In this document: piece after piece, positions 50,620 to 58,349 of the stretch
How positions within the stretch are numbered: position 1 is the stretch's first letter
Layout: each line of letters opens with the position of its first letter
Source: Candidatus Celerinatantimonas neptuna
Lineage (GTDB): Bacteria; Pseudomonadota; Gammaproteobacteria; Enterobacterales; Celerinatantimonadaceae
Length of the DNA: 64,000 bases
NCBI GenBank assembly: GCA_911810475.1
Contig: OU461276.1
Span: forward strand, 897,501-961,500
Direction: 5' to 3'
Made by a program: the position numbers and the translations under genes
Notes under the pieces: model-generated
Databases searched by the model: none
Seen by the model: the letters and a program-made list of their open reading frames with translations, nothing else
Told to the model about the DNA's origin: nothing

Positions 50620-52395
50620 TCAATGATGTGGGTTTGGCGCAACTTCAAAAATTTTTTCGTCGCCTTTAATCGCACTGCGTTTCAACAGATATCCCACCAG
50701 CAATACAGCCAGAGCACACGCAAAGAACAGACCCCGTCCCCATATTGGATTTGGAATCAAAACCATGAGGATTAAGCCTGCTCCCATAATACTGACCAAT
50801 GTTCCCAGTTTTTTACGCTGCTGACGGTCAAATTCACTCTGACCTTCTTCTTCCACACATTCAGTATCAACATCTTTGAAGAAATCAATAGATTGTTCTT
50901 TATATGGGTCTTTTTCCGGGTTGTAAAAAACAGTAGTTAACCAGAAAAAGCCCAGGGTAAAGATCAAGTGAGCTGCAATGGTATCGACCAGACGCAACGC
51001 ACCAAATTCGCGGGGGGTCAGATGATGAACACCAAACCAGCTTGCAACAACATCCGGTGTAACCACTTCAAAAATCATGTAGCTAACGAACATACCAAAG
51101 ATCACTGTCACCCATGGAGCCCATTTCGGAGTTTTGCGGATAAAGATCCCGGCAAACAATGGCACTAGGATAGGTGATTGAAGCAAGGTTGCAACAGTCA
51201 TCATCAAGTCAAATAAACTCATGTGTTTCAAAGAGTTGAAGAACTGCGCCATGAATATAACCAGAATCCCGTTAACGATACAGACAATCTGACCTGCGGC
51301 TAAATTTTCTTTATCACTCGATTGACCTTTACGTAAAACAGTAGAATAGAAACTTCGTACAAAGATCCCTGAGTTACGGTTCAAAGCTGAATCCATTGAT
51401 GACATAGTCGCAGCAAATAAACCAGCCATCAGCAATCCAACAGTCCCCAAAGGCATTGCGTTTCGGGCAAAAACAAGATAAACAGCATCTTTCGCTTTAG
51501 CACCCAGTTCAGGGTATGCCTGAGCAGCATTTGGATAAATGATTGCACTCACCCATGGAGGGATAAACCAAATAATTGCACCACAAATCATCAGACACAG
51601 TGCTAAAATAGCCGCTTTATTAGCATTTTTAGAATCTTTCGCATTCAAGAATCGATAAGATTCCTGCATGTTATTAATACTCTGTAGCTGTTTGACGATG
51701 AAGAAGAAAAATGTACCGACCATCAATAATGGGAAATGCATATCCGGACCCATGATAAAACCATGAGGAAAACGATCAACGATCTGCGATGGCCCACCAA
51801 TCATGACCAACCCAACAATTGCACAGGCCACTGAAATGACTGCAACAACTAAAGTCTGAATAAAGTCAGAAGCTACAACTCCCCATGCACCACCAATCAA
51901 GGAAATCAGTAAAACAACGGCACCAGTGACATAAATGGTTGTTGTTATATCTGCTTTAAATACAGCTGAAGCAAAAACTCCCAGGCCATTTAACCAAACC
52001 CCGGCGTTAATCACACTCAAGGGAATAATCACCCAAGTGAAAAACTGTTCATTAACTGAACCGAACCGACGTCTCACACCTTCAGTTGGTGTATCGACAC
52101 GCATCTGGCGAAAACGTCTTGCAAAATAAAAATACGCAGCAACGTAGGCCATGATATTCCCGATAAACACACCGAGAATAGTAAACCCATCACTGAAAGC
52201 TTTACCTGCTGCCCCAGTAAAGGTCCAGGCTGAAAATTGCGTCATAAACGCAGTAGATCCAACCATCCACCAAAGCATCCTTCCCCCCCCCCGAAAGTAA
52301 TCACTACTACTATTCGAAGCCATTTTTTTAAAGATCACGCCGATGATGACCATCAGCAGAAAGTAGCCGCCAATGACTATGTAATCGTAGTTCAT
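50620..52395 (-). CDS. Sodium:solute symporter, probable oligogalacturonide uptake
   Basis: SSS-family transporter of 591 residues with about 14 hydrophobic segments: GGYFLLMVIIGVIF, FMTQFSAWTFTGAAGKAF (Na+/substrate-site region), FAATMSSMDSALNRNSGIF and a soluble loop near 505-545 before the last two segments. Its place directly upstream of ogl under a KdgR-like operator makes uptake of unsaturated or saturated oligogalacturonides the best guess; the sequence alone does not give the substrate. RBS AAGGGTG precedes the ATG. Codons 36-39 lie in a ten-G run, an unusual site for strand slippage; in this read the frame is open. Confidence 0.85.
   Translation of the reverse strand: MNYDYIVIGGYFLLMVIIGVIFKKMASNSSSDYFRGGGRMLWWMVGSTAFMTQFSAWTFTGAAGKAFSDGFTILGVFIGNIMAYVAAYFYFARRFRQMRVDTPTEGVRRRFGSVNEQFFTWVIIPLSVINAGVWLNGLGVFASAVFKADITTTIYVTGAVVLLISLIGGAWGVVASDFIQTLVVAVISVACAIVGLVMIGGPSQIVDRFPHGFIMGPDMHFPLLMVGTFFFFIVKQLQSINNMQESYRFLNAKDSKNANKAAILALCLMICGAIIWFIPPWVSAIIYPNAAQAYPELGAKAKDAVYLVFARNAMPLGTVGLLMAGLFAATMSSMDSALNRNSGIFVRSFYSTVLRKGQSSDKENLAAGQIVCIVNGILVIFMAQFFNSLKHMSLFDLMMTVATLLQSPILVPLFAGIFIRKTPKWAPWVTVIFGMFVSYMIFEVVTPDVVASWFGVHHLTPREFGALRLVDTIAAHLIFTLGFFWLTTVFYNPEKDPYKEQSIDFFKDVDTECVEEEGQSEFDRQQRKKLGTLVSIMGAGLILMVLIPNPIWGRGLFFACALAVLLVGYLLKRSAIKGDEKIFEVAPNPHH
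52283..52292. repeat. Ten-base G tract in the symporter coding strand
   Basis: Ten consecutive C on the plus strand (G10 on the coding strand) encode part of FRGGGR near residues 36-39 of the symporter. Loss or gain of one base would truncate the protein close to its N-terminus. It is the only G/C homopolymer of this length I noticed in the window. Confidence 0.9.
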
Positions 52396-52404
52396 CTCAC
52401 ACCC

Positions 52405-52424
52405 TTGAAACGTTGTTTTATTTT
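52405..52424 (-). promoter_or_regulatory. KdgR-like operator before the symporter-ogl operon
   Basis: On the minus strand the site reads AAAATAAAACAACGTTTCAA, which matches most of the enterobacterial KdgR consensus AATRAAAYNYYRTTTCATTT, including the core AATAAAAC...CGTTTCA. It ends 10 nt before the symporter ATG, so bound repressor would block the promoter-proximal transcript. KdgR controls pectin-degradation genes and responds to 2-keto-3-deoxygluconate. Confidence 0.7.
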
Positions 52425-52507
52425 ACTTGGATGATAATTTCAAAAAAAACAGTAGGCCGTGATACAAATCGAAACTCCGGTTCATTTTTATGAGTTTCTA
52501 CGGGAAT

Positions 52508-52523
52508 TGTGATGGAGATCGCT
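52508..52523. promoter_or_regulatory. Possible CRP site upstream of the symporter
   Basis: TGTGA-N6-TCGCT: a perfect left half-site and a partial right half (consensus TGTGA-N6-TCACA). It lies about 115-130 bp before the symporter start, where catabolite control of pectin genes would be expected. Single-site resemblance only. Confidence 0.35.
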
Positions 52524-52524
52524 A

Positions 52525-52934
52525 TTATTTATAGTAAATTTTTTGTTAAGTAACCGCTGAATAAATAATAAAAAACTCATTTTAATTAACGGTTTCAACT
52601 GGCTCTGAATACACTGACCAGTCAGACATCAAACGAAAGTGAACGAGGGTTAAATCTTCTAAAGAACATATCCACCAATGTGTCTAGTTCAATCATTTCG
52701 ATAAATCAACATAACGGGAGATAAAAAGCCTTACCGGTAAGAAATTCGTTTGTTGGCAGAGTTAAATCGCGCCTTCAGAGAACAGTAATAGCCAAACCAA
52801 ATCACCCTCTGCACAGACTTTAGTTCCACACAAAAAAACTGACACAGCACGATAGAATCCCCCTTGAAATAAACAGCCCGGGGTCTGCTATGTCGACAAA
52901 ACCAATCTTTTTAAAAAAACATTGATTTTAAAGG
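52525..52934. other. Noncoding part of the symporter / hydrolase divergent region
   Basis: The divergent gap (52396-53109) is about 714 bp. Apart from the sites listed separately, I find no gene, RNA or strong hairpin here. Confidence 0.4.
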
Positions 52935-52952
52935 TATGTTAAATACAACATA
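52935..52952. promoter_or_regulatory. Inverted repeat upstream of the dienelactone-hydrolase-like gene
   Basis: TATGTT (52935-52940), 6-nt spacer, AACATA (52947-52952), an exact dyad about 160 bp before the hydrolase start. A dimeric regulator could bind; no family is assigned. Confidence 0.35.
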
Positions 52953-53109
52953 GATTGAAACAACCTTATGAGGCTGAATAACCCAATCTGGAGATAACAC
53001 TGAACATCAGGTTATTCATGTTTACCCATCCGTTAAATATGGGAAGGTTGAAAAAAGAAAAACCATCATTTTACTTTTCGACAGTATGTAACCTAAATAA
53101 AGAGGAATC

Positions 53110-53808
53110 ATGATGAATCAAACATGGGTCAATATTCTGCCTGATCACCCTTATTCTGGCTATCTTAGTCTTCCGCCACTGGGAAGTGGGCCAGGGCTTA
53201 TCCTGCTCCAGGAAATTTGGGGAGTTAATTCTCATATCCAAGCAATTGCCGATAGTTATGCCCAGGCTGGTTTTGTCGTTTTAGCACCAGATATCTTCTG
53301 GCGCCTAACTCCCAGACTAAATCTCGAATATGATAAAAAAGGCTCGCAAAAGGCTTTTGAATGCCTACAGACTTTAGATAAAACACGCGCAGTTGAAGAT
53401 ACTGTACAAGCCATCGAATTTCTTAAATCTCATCCTCAGGTCAACGGAAAAACCGGCGTTATTGGGTTTTGTCTGGGAGGTCAACTAGCTTATCGAAGTG
53501 CAGCTGCAGGCAATGTTGATGCAGCCATCTGTTATTATGGTGGACAAATTGCCAGTCACCTAGATGTTGCAGACCAATTATCATGCCCTGTTATCTTCCA
53601 TCATGGAACAAAAGACACTCATATTCCTAATGGTGATGTTGAACAAGTCAAACAGACCTTTGCCAATCGCTCTAACGCTCAGTTTTTTGATTATGAAACC
53701 GGTCATGGGTTTAATTGTTGGGGACGACCATCAATGTATGATCTTAACTCTGCTGTCTTAGCTCAAGGCCGAACGCTCACATTCTTAGCAGAAACCCTGT
53801 GTATTTAA
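53110..53808 (+). CDS. Dienelactone hydrolase family protein
   Basis: Alpha/beta-hydrolase of 232 residues. The nucleophile elbow is GFCLGG, with Cys in place of Ser as in true dienelactone hydrolases. The Asp lies in HHGTKDTHIP and the His in ETGHGFNCW, completing a Cys-Asp-His triad; the Glu of the N-terminal LQEIWG is also kept. In aromatic degradation such enzymes open dienelactone, but no catechol genes are near, so the natural substrate is unknown. AGAGGA precedes the first ATG (a second follows directly). It is divergent from the pectin operon. Confidence 0.85.
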   Translation: MMNQTWVNILPDHPYSGYLSLPPLGSGPGLILLQEIWGVNSHIQAIADSYAQAGFVVLAPDIFWRLTPRLNLEYDKKGSQKAFECLQTLDKTRAVEDTVQAIEFLKSHPQVNGKTGVIGFCLGGQLAYRSAAAGNVDAAICYYGGQIASHLDVADQLSCPVIFHHGTKDTHIPNGDVEQVKQTFANRSNAQFFDYETGHGFNCWGRPSMYDLNSAVLAQGRTLTFLAETLCI

Positions 53809-53816
53809 AAAATCAA

Positions 53817-53839
53817 GTCGCACAGTCAACCTGTGCGGC
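53817..53839. terminator. Terminator between convergent hydrolase and methyltransferase
   Basis: GTCGCACAG (53817-53825), loop TCAAC, CTGTGCGGC (53831-53839): 9-bp stem with one G-T pair, flanked by TCTCCT on one side and AAAAAATCA on the other, giving a T-run on the minus strand. It probably serves the methyltransferase gene as well. Confidence 0.65.
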
Positions 53840-53853
53840 TCTCCTAACTGATG

Positions 53854-54612
53854 TTATTGAGCAACCCAATACATCGACTGTAATGTAAAATTACCTTCAT
53901 CAGTCATTTTAAAGTAATCACGAACCATATTGCTGGCTAACTGCATCAGTGAATAGAGTGTTGCGATATGCTCTGGTGGTGTCTGCATCCGTTCAATCCA
54001 GGATTTAAACTCTAAAAAAACCGGAAACTGTTCACCACTAACCACATTAAAACCAGCCATCGACAACCCATGGGCCCATTGAGATACCGAAAAATCACGT
54101 ACATGGGAGGGATCTCGAATCACTTCTATTGTCTGTAACCAACTGTCAAGCAGAGGGTGATCAGACGAAATAATATCAATCACAACAAATGTCCCACCAG
54201 GCTTTAAAACCCGACGACATTCACATATCGCTTTTTGCCAGTCAATCCAATGATGCGCACTATAGCGGGTCACGACATAATCAAATGAATCATCAGGAAA
54301 AGGAAGTGACTCAACGCTTCCCTGCTGTGTTGAAATATTCAAACCACGCCGATTCGATTCATCCCGTACCACATCCAGCATCGACTGAGATAAATCAAAT
54401 GCCACCATTTCAGCAACATGAGGGGCAAGCTGAAAACTAACATGACCACCACCACACCCCATATCAAGCACCCGGGCCCGAGTATTCTGACCAACCAAAG
54501 CGGCCAACTTTTGTAAATCAGCACCTTTGGCATGTACAGCGCTGTTTAAATAAGCTTCTGCTTGTGAATTAAACTGACTCTGAATGAGATCATTATGTTC
54601 ATAAGTAGACAT
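53854..54612 (-). CDS. Class I SAM-dependent methyltransferase
   Basis: 252-residue methyltransferase (Methyltransf_11 type). SAM motif I is VLDMGCGGGHVSF, motif II ends VAFDLSQSMLDV, with GSVESLPFPDDSFDYVV and VLKPGGTFVVIDI following. Substrate unknown; small-molecule or UbiE-like quinone/lipid methylation are typical for the class. It faces an MmyB-type regulator across about 98 bp, so it is probably that regulator's target. Confidence 0.85.
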   Translation of the reverse strand: MSTYEHNDLIQSQFNSQAEAYLNSAVHAKGADLQKLAALVGQNTRARVLDMGCGGGHVSFQLAPHVAEMVAFDLSQSMLDVVRDESNRRGLNISTQQGSVESLPFPDDSFDYVVTRYSAHHWIDWQKAICECRRVLKPGGTFVVIDIISSDHPLLDSWLQTIEVIRDPSHVRDFSVSQWAHGLSMAGFNVVSGEQFPVFLEFKSWIERMQTPPEHIATLYSLMQLASNMVRDYFKMTDEGNFTLQSMYWVAQ

Positions 54613-54674
54613 GTATTTTTCCTTTATTTATCAATCATATGTTAATTCCCTATCCTATATTTTCTTAAGCTTGC

Positions 54675-54699
54675 TACCAGATCGGAAAAGATCATGGTA
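54675..54699. promoter_or_regulatory. Imperfect inverted repeat before the MmyB-type regulator
   Basis: TACCAGATC, 6-nt spacer, GATCATGGTA: an imperfect dyad in the short gap between methyltransferase and regulator. A TATAAA (54698-54703) overlaps its right end only 7 nt before the regulator ATG, and no ribosome-binding sequence is present, so a leaderless regulator mRNA and autoregulation are possible. Confidence 0.4.
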
Positions 54700-54710
54700 T
54701 AAAAGTTAAC

Positions 54711-55481
54711 ATGCAAGATTTGACACACCGACTCGGACAATTTATACGAGCACATAGGGAACAGCTAACCCCTCCTGATCGTTCAACAGGTCATCGCCGC
54801 ACCCCTGGCCTTCGTCGTGAAGAGTTAGCTCATGCAGCCGGAATCAGCACAACGTTAGTCACATGGCTAGAACAAGGTCGTCATCAAACGGCATCACCGG
54901 TCACTCTAGCTTGTCTTGCTCAGGCACTTCAGCTCAACAAAGCCGAACGAGAAACCCTGTTTGAATTAGCCGAAAAACGGGATCCATATATCAATGATGA
55001 GCCAGAGTCTGAAGTTCCCATAACAATTTCAGCTCTTGTGGATCAATTCTCAGGTCCTTGCTATATTCTTGATGCCCGTTGGAATGCGAAATGTTGGAAT
55101 GCCCCAGCGGAACAACTCTTTATAGGATGGCTGGATTCTCAACACAGTGAATACAACCTGCTTCGATATACTTTTCTATCGACTAAAGCAAAGCAACTTA
55201 TTGCCCACTGGCCATCTAGGGCGAAGAGGCTAATTGCCGAATTCAGAGTCGATTTTAACCGCATCACCAATGATGAAAAAAACCAGTTATTAATCGAAGA
55301 ACTCTGTGAGCAAAGTCCTTTGTTTAAAGACTGTTGGCATCAACAAAACGTAAGTTACAGAGATGGAGGAAAACGCTATTTTACGCATCCTTCATTAGGA
55401 GAATGTTGTTTTCAGCAAACGACCTTATTCGTTGCCTCCGCTCCACAGCTAAAACTCGTCTGTCTGACCCCTATCACTTAA
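54711..55481 (+). CDS. XRE-family regulator with MmyB-like ligand domain
   Basis: 256-residue transcription factor. The N-terminal helix-turn-helix (about 5-75) has the typical RRTPGLRREELAHAAGIS and WLEQGRH signatures. The rest (about 100-250) is a PAS-like MmyB ligand-binding domain with GPCYILDARWNAKCWNAPAEQLF and the conserved NLLRYTFLS. Such regulators usually control a neighbouring gene in response to a small, often lipophilic, ligand. The divergent methyltransferase is the likely target. No terminator was evident after it. Confidence 0.88.
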   Translation: MQDLTHRLGQFIRAHREQLTPPDRSTGHRRTPGLRREELAHAAGISTTLVTWLEQGRHQTASPVTLACLAQALQLNKAERETLFELAEKRDPYINDEPESEVPITISALVDQFSGPCYILDARWNAKCWNAPAEQLFIGWLDSQHSEYNLLRYTFLSTKAKQLIAHWPSRAKRLIAEFRVDFNRITNDEKNQLLIEELCEQSPLFKDCWHQQNVSYRDGGKRYFTHPSLGECCFQQTTLFVASAPQLKLVCLTPIT

Positions 55482-55568
55482 ACCTACCTTCCACTTATAA
55501 CAAATAATATGGGCCCTAAAAGAAAAGCCCATACAGTATTTTTAGTAAAACCACTCAGGTAAAGTCAT

Positions 55569-56891
55569 TTACAGCACCATCGATGCAATCCAGCCGGTCA
55601 CTAATAGAGGCAAGTTATAATGGATAAAGGTAGGAATAACGCTATCACGAATATGATCATGCTGGCCATCTGCATTCAAACCTGATGTTGGGCCAAGCGT
55701 CGAATCAGATGCTGGAGATCCTGCATCCCCCAGCGCCGCTGCCGTTCCGACTAAAGCAACTGTTGCCGTATGATCGAAACCAAGTTGAAGTGATAAAGGC
55801 ACATAAATTGTTGCAATAATAGGAATAGTACTAAATGATGAACCAATTCCCATCGTCACAATCAATCCAACTAAAAGCATACTAGCCGCAGCGATAGCCT
55901 GATTGCTTCCTAACCATCCACTGATAAGTTGAACTAGTTGCTCGACTTCCCCGGTAGCCCGAATCACAGCAGCAAATCCGGCAGCACTGATCATAATAAA
56001 ACCAATCATCGCCATTAATTCAACCCCACCACTTAAAACATGCTGAGATTGCTTCCAACTAACCTGCCCTGTTATGAAAAAAACGGCTAAGCCAGCCAAA
56101 GCACCAAAAATCATCGAATCGGTATATAGTTGAACAAATAACGCTGCAACCACAGCGACTAGCGATACAATCACCGAAGTATAACTGGGAATATTGATAT
56201 CAGCTGGTTCATCTAATAGTTTCTTTTGCTCATAATCGCGAGGTTTTCGATAACTGACAAAAACAGCCAACAAAAGCCCGAATAACATTCCGGTTGCAGG
56301 AAGCCACATAGCCGGAGCAACTTTTGCGGGGTCGATATCAAGCCCATTCATAGCCAGATTACTAGCCAGTAATTTATTCAAAAAGACACCGCCGAAACCG
56401 ACAGGCAACACCATATAAGGTGTCACTAAACCAAACGTTAATACACATGCAATCAGTCGACGATCTAATCGTAAATGATTCATGACATGCAACAAAGGTG
56501 GAACCAAAATAGGAATAAACGCAATATGGACAGGAATTAGATTCTGACTAAAAATAGCCATAAATAATAAAACACTACACACCAAACTTCGCATCAGTTT
56601 TATATGGTGATCTGATGGCGAGTTCTCAATGCGACTGATAATTTGTCTGGCCAGCCAGTCGGTCAACCCCGAACGCGAAATAGCAACAGCAAAAGCTCCG
56701 AGCATTACGTAACTCAAAGCAATTTCAGCACCCTGTCCAAGTCCTTGCTCAAACACCGCAGTGGTATGCGCCAAAGAAAGTCCTCCGCACAACCCCGCAA
56801 CAATCGCACTTACGCACAAAGCAATAACAACATTCAGTCGCATCACACTTAAAATCAGCATCAAAGCGACGCCAACAACTACTGCATTCAT
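55569..56891 (-). CDS. Na+/H+ antiporter family membrane protein
   Basis: 440-residue protein with about 11-12 hydrophobic segments, matching the Na+/H+ antiporter-2 type (YuiF-like, ion-transporter superfamily). Conserved patterns are [35 protein letters not shown]-like ([15 protein letters not shown]) and the signature [26 protein letters not shown]. Members are often annotated as antiporters but some may move amino acids, so the substrate is open. It is alone on its strand, divergent from the deacetylase. Confidence 0.8.
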   Translation of the reverse strand: MNAVVVGVALMLILSVMRLNVVIALCVSAIVAGLCGGLSLAHTTAVFEQGLGQGAEIALSYVMLGAFAVAISRSGLTDWLARQIISRIENSPSDHHIKLMRSLVCSVLLFMAIFSQNLIPVHIAFIPILVPPLLHVMNHLRLDRRLIACVLTFGLVTPYMVLPVGFGGVFLNKLLASNLAMNGLDIDPAKVAPAMWLPATGMLFGLLLAVFVSYRKPRDYEQKKLLDEPADINIPSYTSVIVSLVAVVAALFVQLYTDSMIFGALAGLAVFFITGQVSWKQSQHVLSGGVELMAMIGFIMISAAGFAAVIRATGEVEQLVQLISGWLGSNQAIAAASMLLVGLIVTMGIGSSFSTIPIIATIYVPLSLQLGFDHTATVALVGTAAALGDAGSPASDSTLGPTSGLNADGQHDHIRDSVIPTFIHYNLPLLVTGWIASMVL

Positions 56892-57399
56892 GTTTATTCC
56901 TATTTACAACCTAAAGCTATTATCTTTGATTAGTCACATTTGCCAACTCAAACCCACTAAACGTCATCTAAGTCAGACACAATGCAAAATATGTTGGCGA
57001 AAACACTTTAAAAAAATCCAGTGGTTAACTTTTCACCAAACAAGAACAAGCCTTTACGTTAATCCATCAATCGAAGTGCATCTATATAACGCTTTTTATC
57101 CATAAGACCAAGCATTAATTGCAATTTAAAGCTTAAAAATAACTGAGCGTTGAGGTTATAAAAATAAAATAATTATTAAATATCATTTTTAATCCTATTT
57201 TTTGATATTTATTTACAATAAGTAACATCAATATTTTTATTAGTTTAATTTAAACTATAAGTACATTAGATAATGTATATCTCTACACAAAACAATAAAC
57301 ATTTAATTCTTATTAAAATATTTATTTAGATAGTTCTAGATATATTCTTTAATATATAACTATTCAAATATTAATATTCATGATAGCATGTTTTGCTTA
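56892..57399. other. AT-rich noncoding region
   Basis: About 500 bp, increasingly AT-rich towards the right, with no gene I can support. The composition change marks the left border of the deacetylase-glycosyltransferase segment, in line with horizontal transfer. Confidence 0.4.
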
Positions 57400-57418
57400 T
57401 ATGTGCATTATACACATA
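57400..57418. promoter_or_regulatory. Inverted repeat 1 upstream of deacetylase gene
   Basis: TATGTG (57400-57405), 7-nt spacer, CACATA (57413-57418). First of three dyads in 160 bp before the deacetylase. Confidence 0.4.
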
Positions 57419-57449
57419 GTTGATATGGCTATTTTATAAAAAATATATG

Positions 57450-57490
57450 TCAATTTCACTATCATCTATATCCCTATACAGTGAAATTGA
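57450..57490. promoter_or_regulatory. Inverted repeat 2, 11 bp, upstream of deacetylase gene
   Basis: TCAATTTCACT (57450-57460) and AGTGAAATTGA (57480-57490), exact inverted copies with a 19-nt spacer. It could be a paired operator or a hairpin in the leader. Confidence 0.55.
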
Positions 57491-57531
57491 TTATCATTCT
57501 TAATATAATTAGTTTATATATTAAAAATTAC

Positions 57532-57555
57532 AAATACATATTATAATATGTATTT
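57532..57555. promoter_or_regulatory. Perfect 24-bp palindrome upstream of deacetylase gene
   Basis: The half-site AAATACATATTA (57532-57543) is followed with no spacer by its exact reverse complement (57544-57555), 50 bp before the deacetylase ATG. Even in AT-rich DNA a 24-bp perfect palindrome is unlikely by chance. Operator, cruciform or an IS/repeat relic are possible. Confidence 0.65.
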
Positions 57556-57605
57556 ATAATTCAATATTTTTCTGATATATTCTAAAAAAATTTTTGCGAG
57601 TTCTT

Positions 57606-58349
57606 ATGGCTACTGTTAGATGCCCTATTTTCATGTATCACCAAATCACACATGAAAATCACCCCTCTTTTAATAATCACTTATCAGTTACTGTTAAACG
57701 CTTTGAAGAACAGATCTATTACCTTACAAAAAAAAATTATCAATTTATAACGCTCAGAGAATTAGCTACAAATCCCAATCTAGATTTCTGTCGGAATAAA
57801 TATATTATTTTAACTTTCGATGATATATTCCAAACCTTTTATCAATTTGCTTTTCCTATTTTAAAAAAATACGGAATTAGGGCTACTGCTTTTTTAATTG
57901 GTAATAGTTTTAACCATGATAAATATATGAACCTTAAGGAAGATGGATTAATATCTTTAACGTCTGATCAAATCAATGAGCTGCTAGAATATGGCATTGA
58001 AATTGGATCCCATACCATGACCCATAACCAACTAACAGACTTAACTGACAATCAAGCTAATCAGGAATTAACTGATAGTTACCAACTTATTAAATCTCTT
58101 ACAAATGATAATATAACATTCTGTTATCCAAGAGGAGCCTACAATACAGAGCATCTTAAAATGGTCAAAGAAATTGGTTACTTGGCTGCGGTAACGATAC
58201 AAAGAGGAAATGCTCAAGATCTAAGCGCGCTATTCAATCTAAAAAGAATCAAGGTTTCTCAGAAACATAAAGGTATCAAGATAAGATACCTATGTAGTTT
58301 TCTATATGACTTAAATTATCGTTTGAAAGCAAAAAAGGATAACAAGTGA
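57606..58349 (+). CDS. Polysaccharide deacetylase (NodB homology)
   Basis: 247-residue enzyme of the carbohydrate esterase 4 type, which removes acetyl groups from GlcNAc-containing glycans. Visible motifs are FMYHQI at the N-terminus, TFDD (catalytic/metal Asp), the metal-binding HTMTH in EIGSHTMTHNQL, and YPRGAYN. No signal peptide is seen, so it may act inside the cell on a precursor. ATG 57606 is chosen; a TTG at 57594 adds four residues. An A9 run (about 57728-57736) lies in the coding region. Markedly AT-rich, unlike the housekeeping genes. The next gene overlaps by 4 nt. Confidence 0.88.
   Translation: MATVRCPIFMYHQITHENHPSFNNHLSVTVKRFEEQIYYLTKKNYQFITLRELATNPNLDFCRNKYIILTFDDIFQTFYQFAFPILKKYGIRATAFLIGNSFNHDKYMNLKEDGLISLTSDQINELLEYGIEIGSHTMTHNQLTDLTDNQANQELTDSYQLIKSLTNDNITFCYPRGAYNTEHLKMVKEIGYLAAVTIQRGNAQDLSALFNLKRIKVSQKHKGIKIRYLCSFLYDLNYRLKAKKDNK

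Noticed and set aside
56761-57105. Plus-strand open frame before the deacetylase
   Set aside because: Mostly antisense to the antiporter gene, no ribosome-binding site, low-complexity composition.
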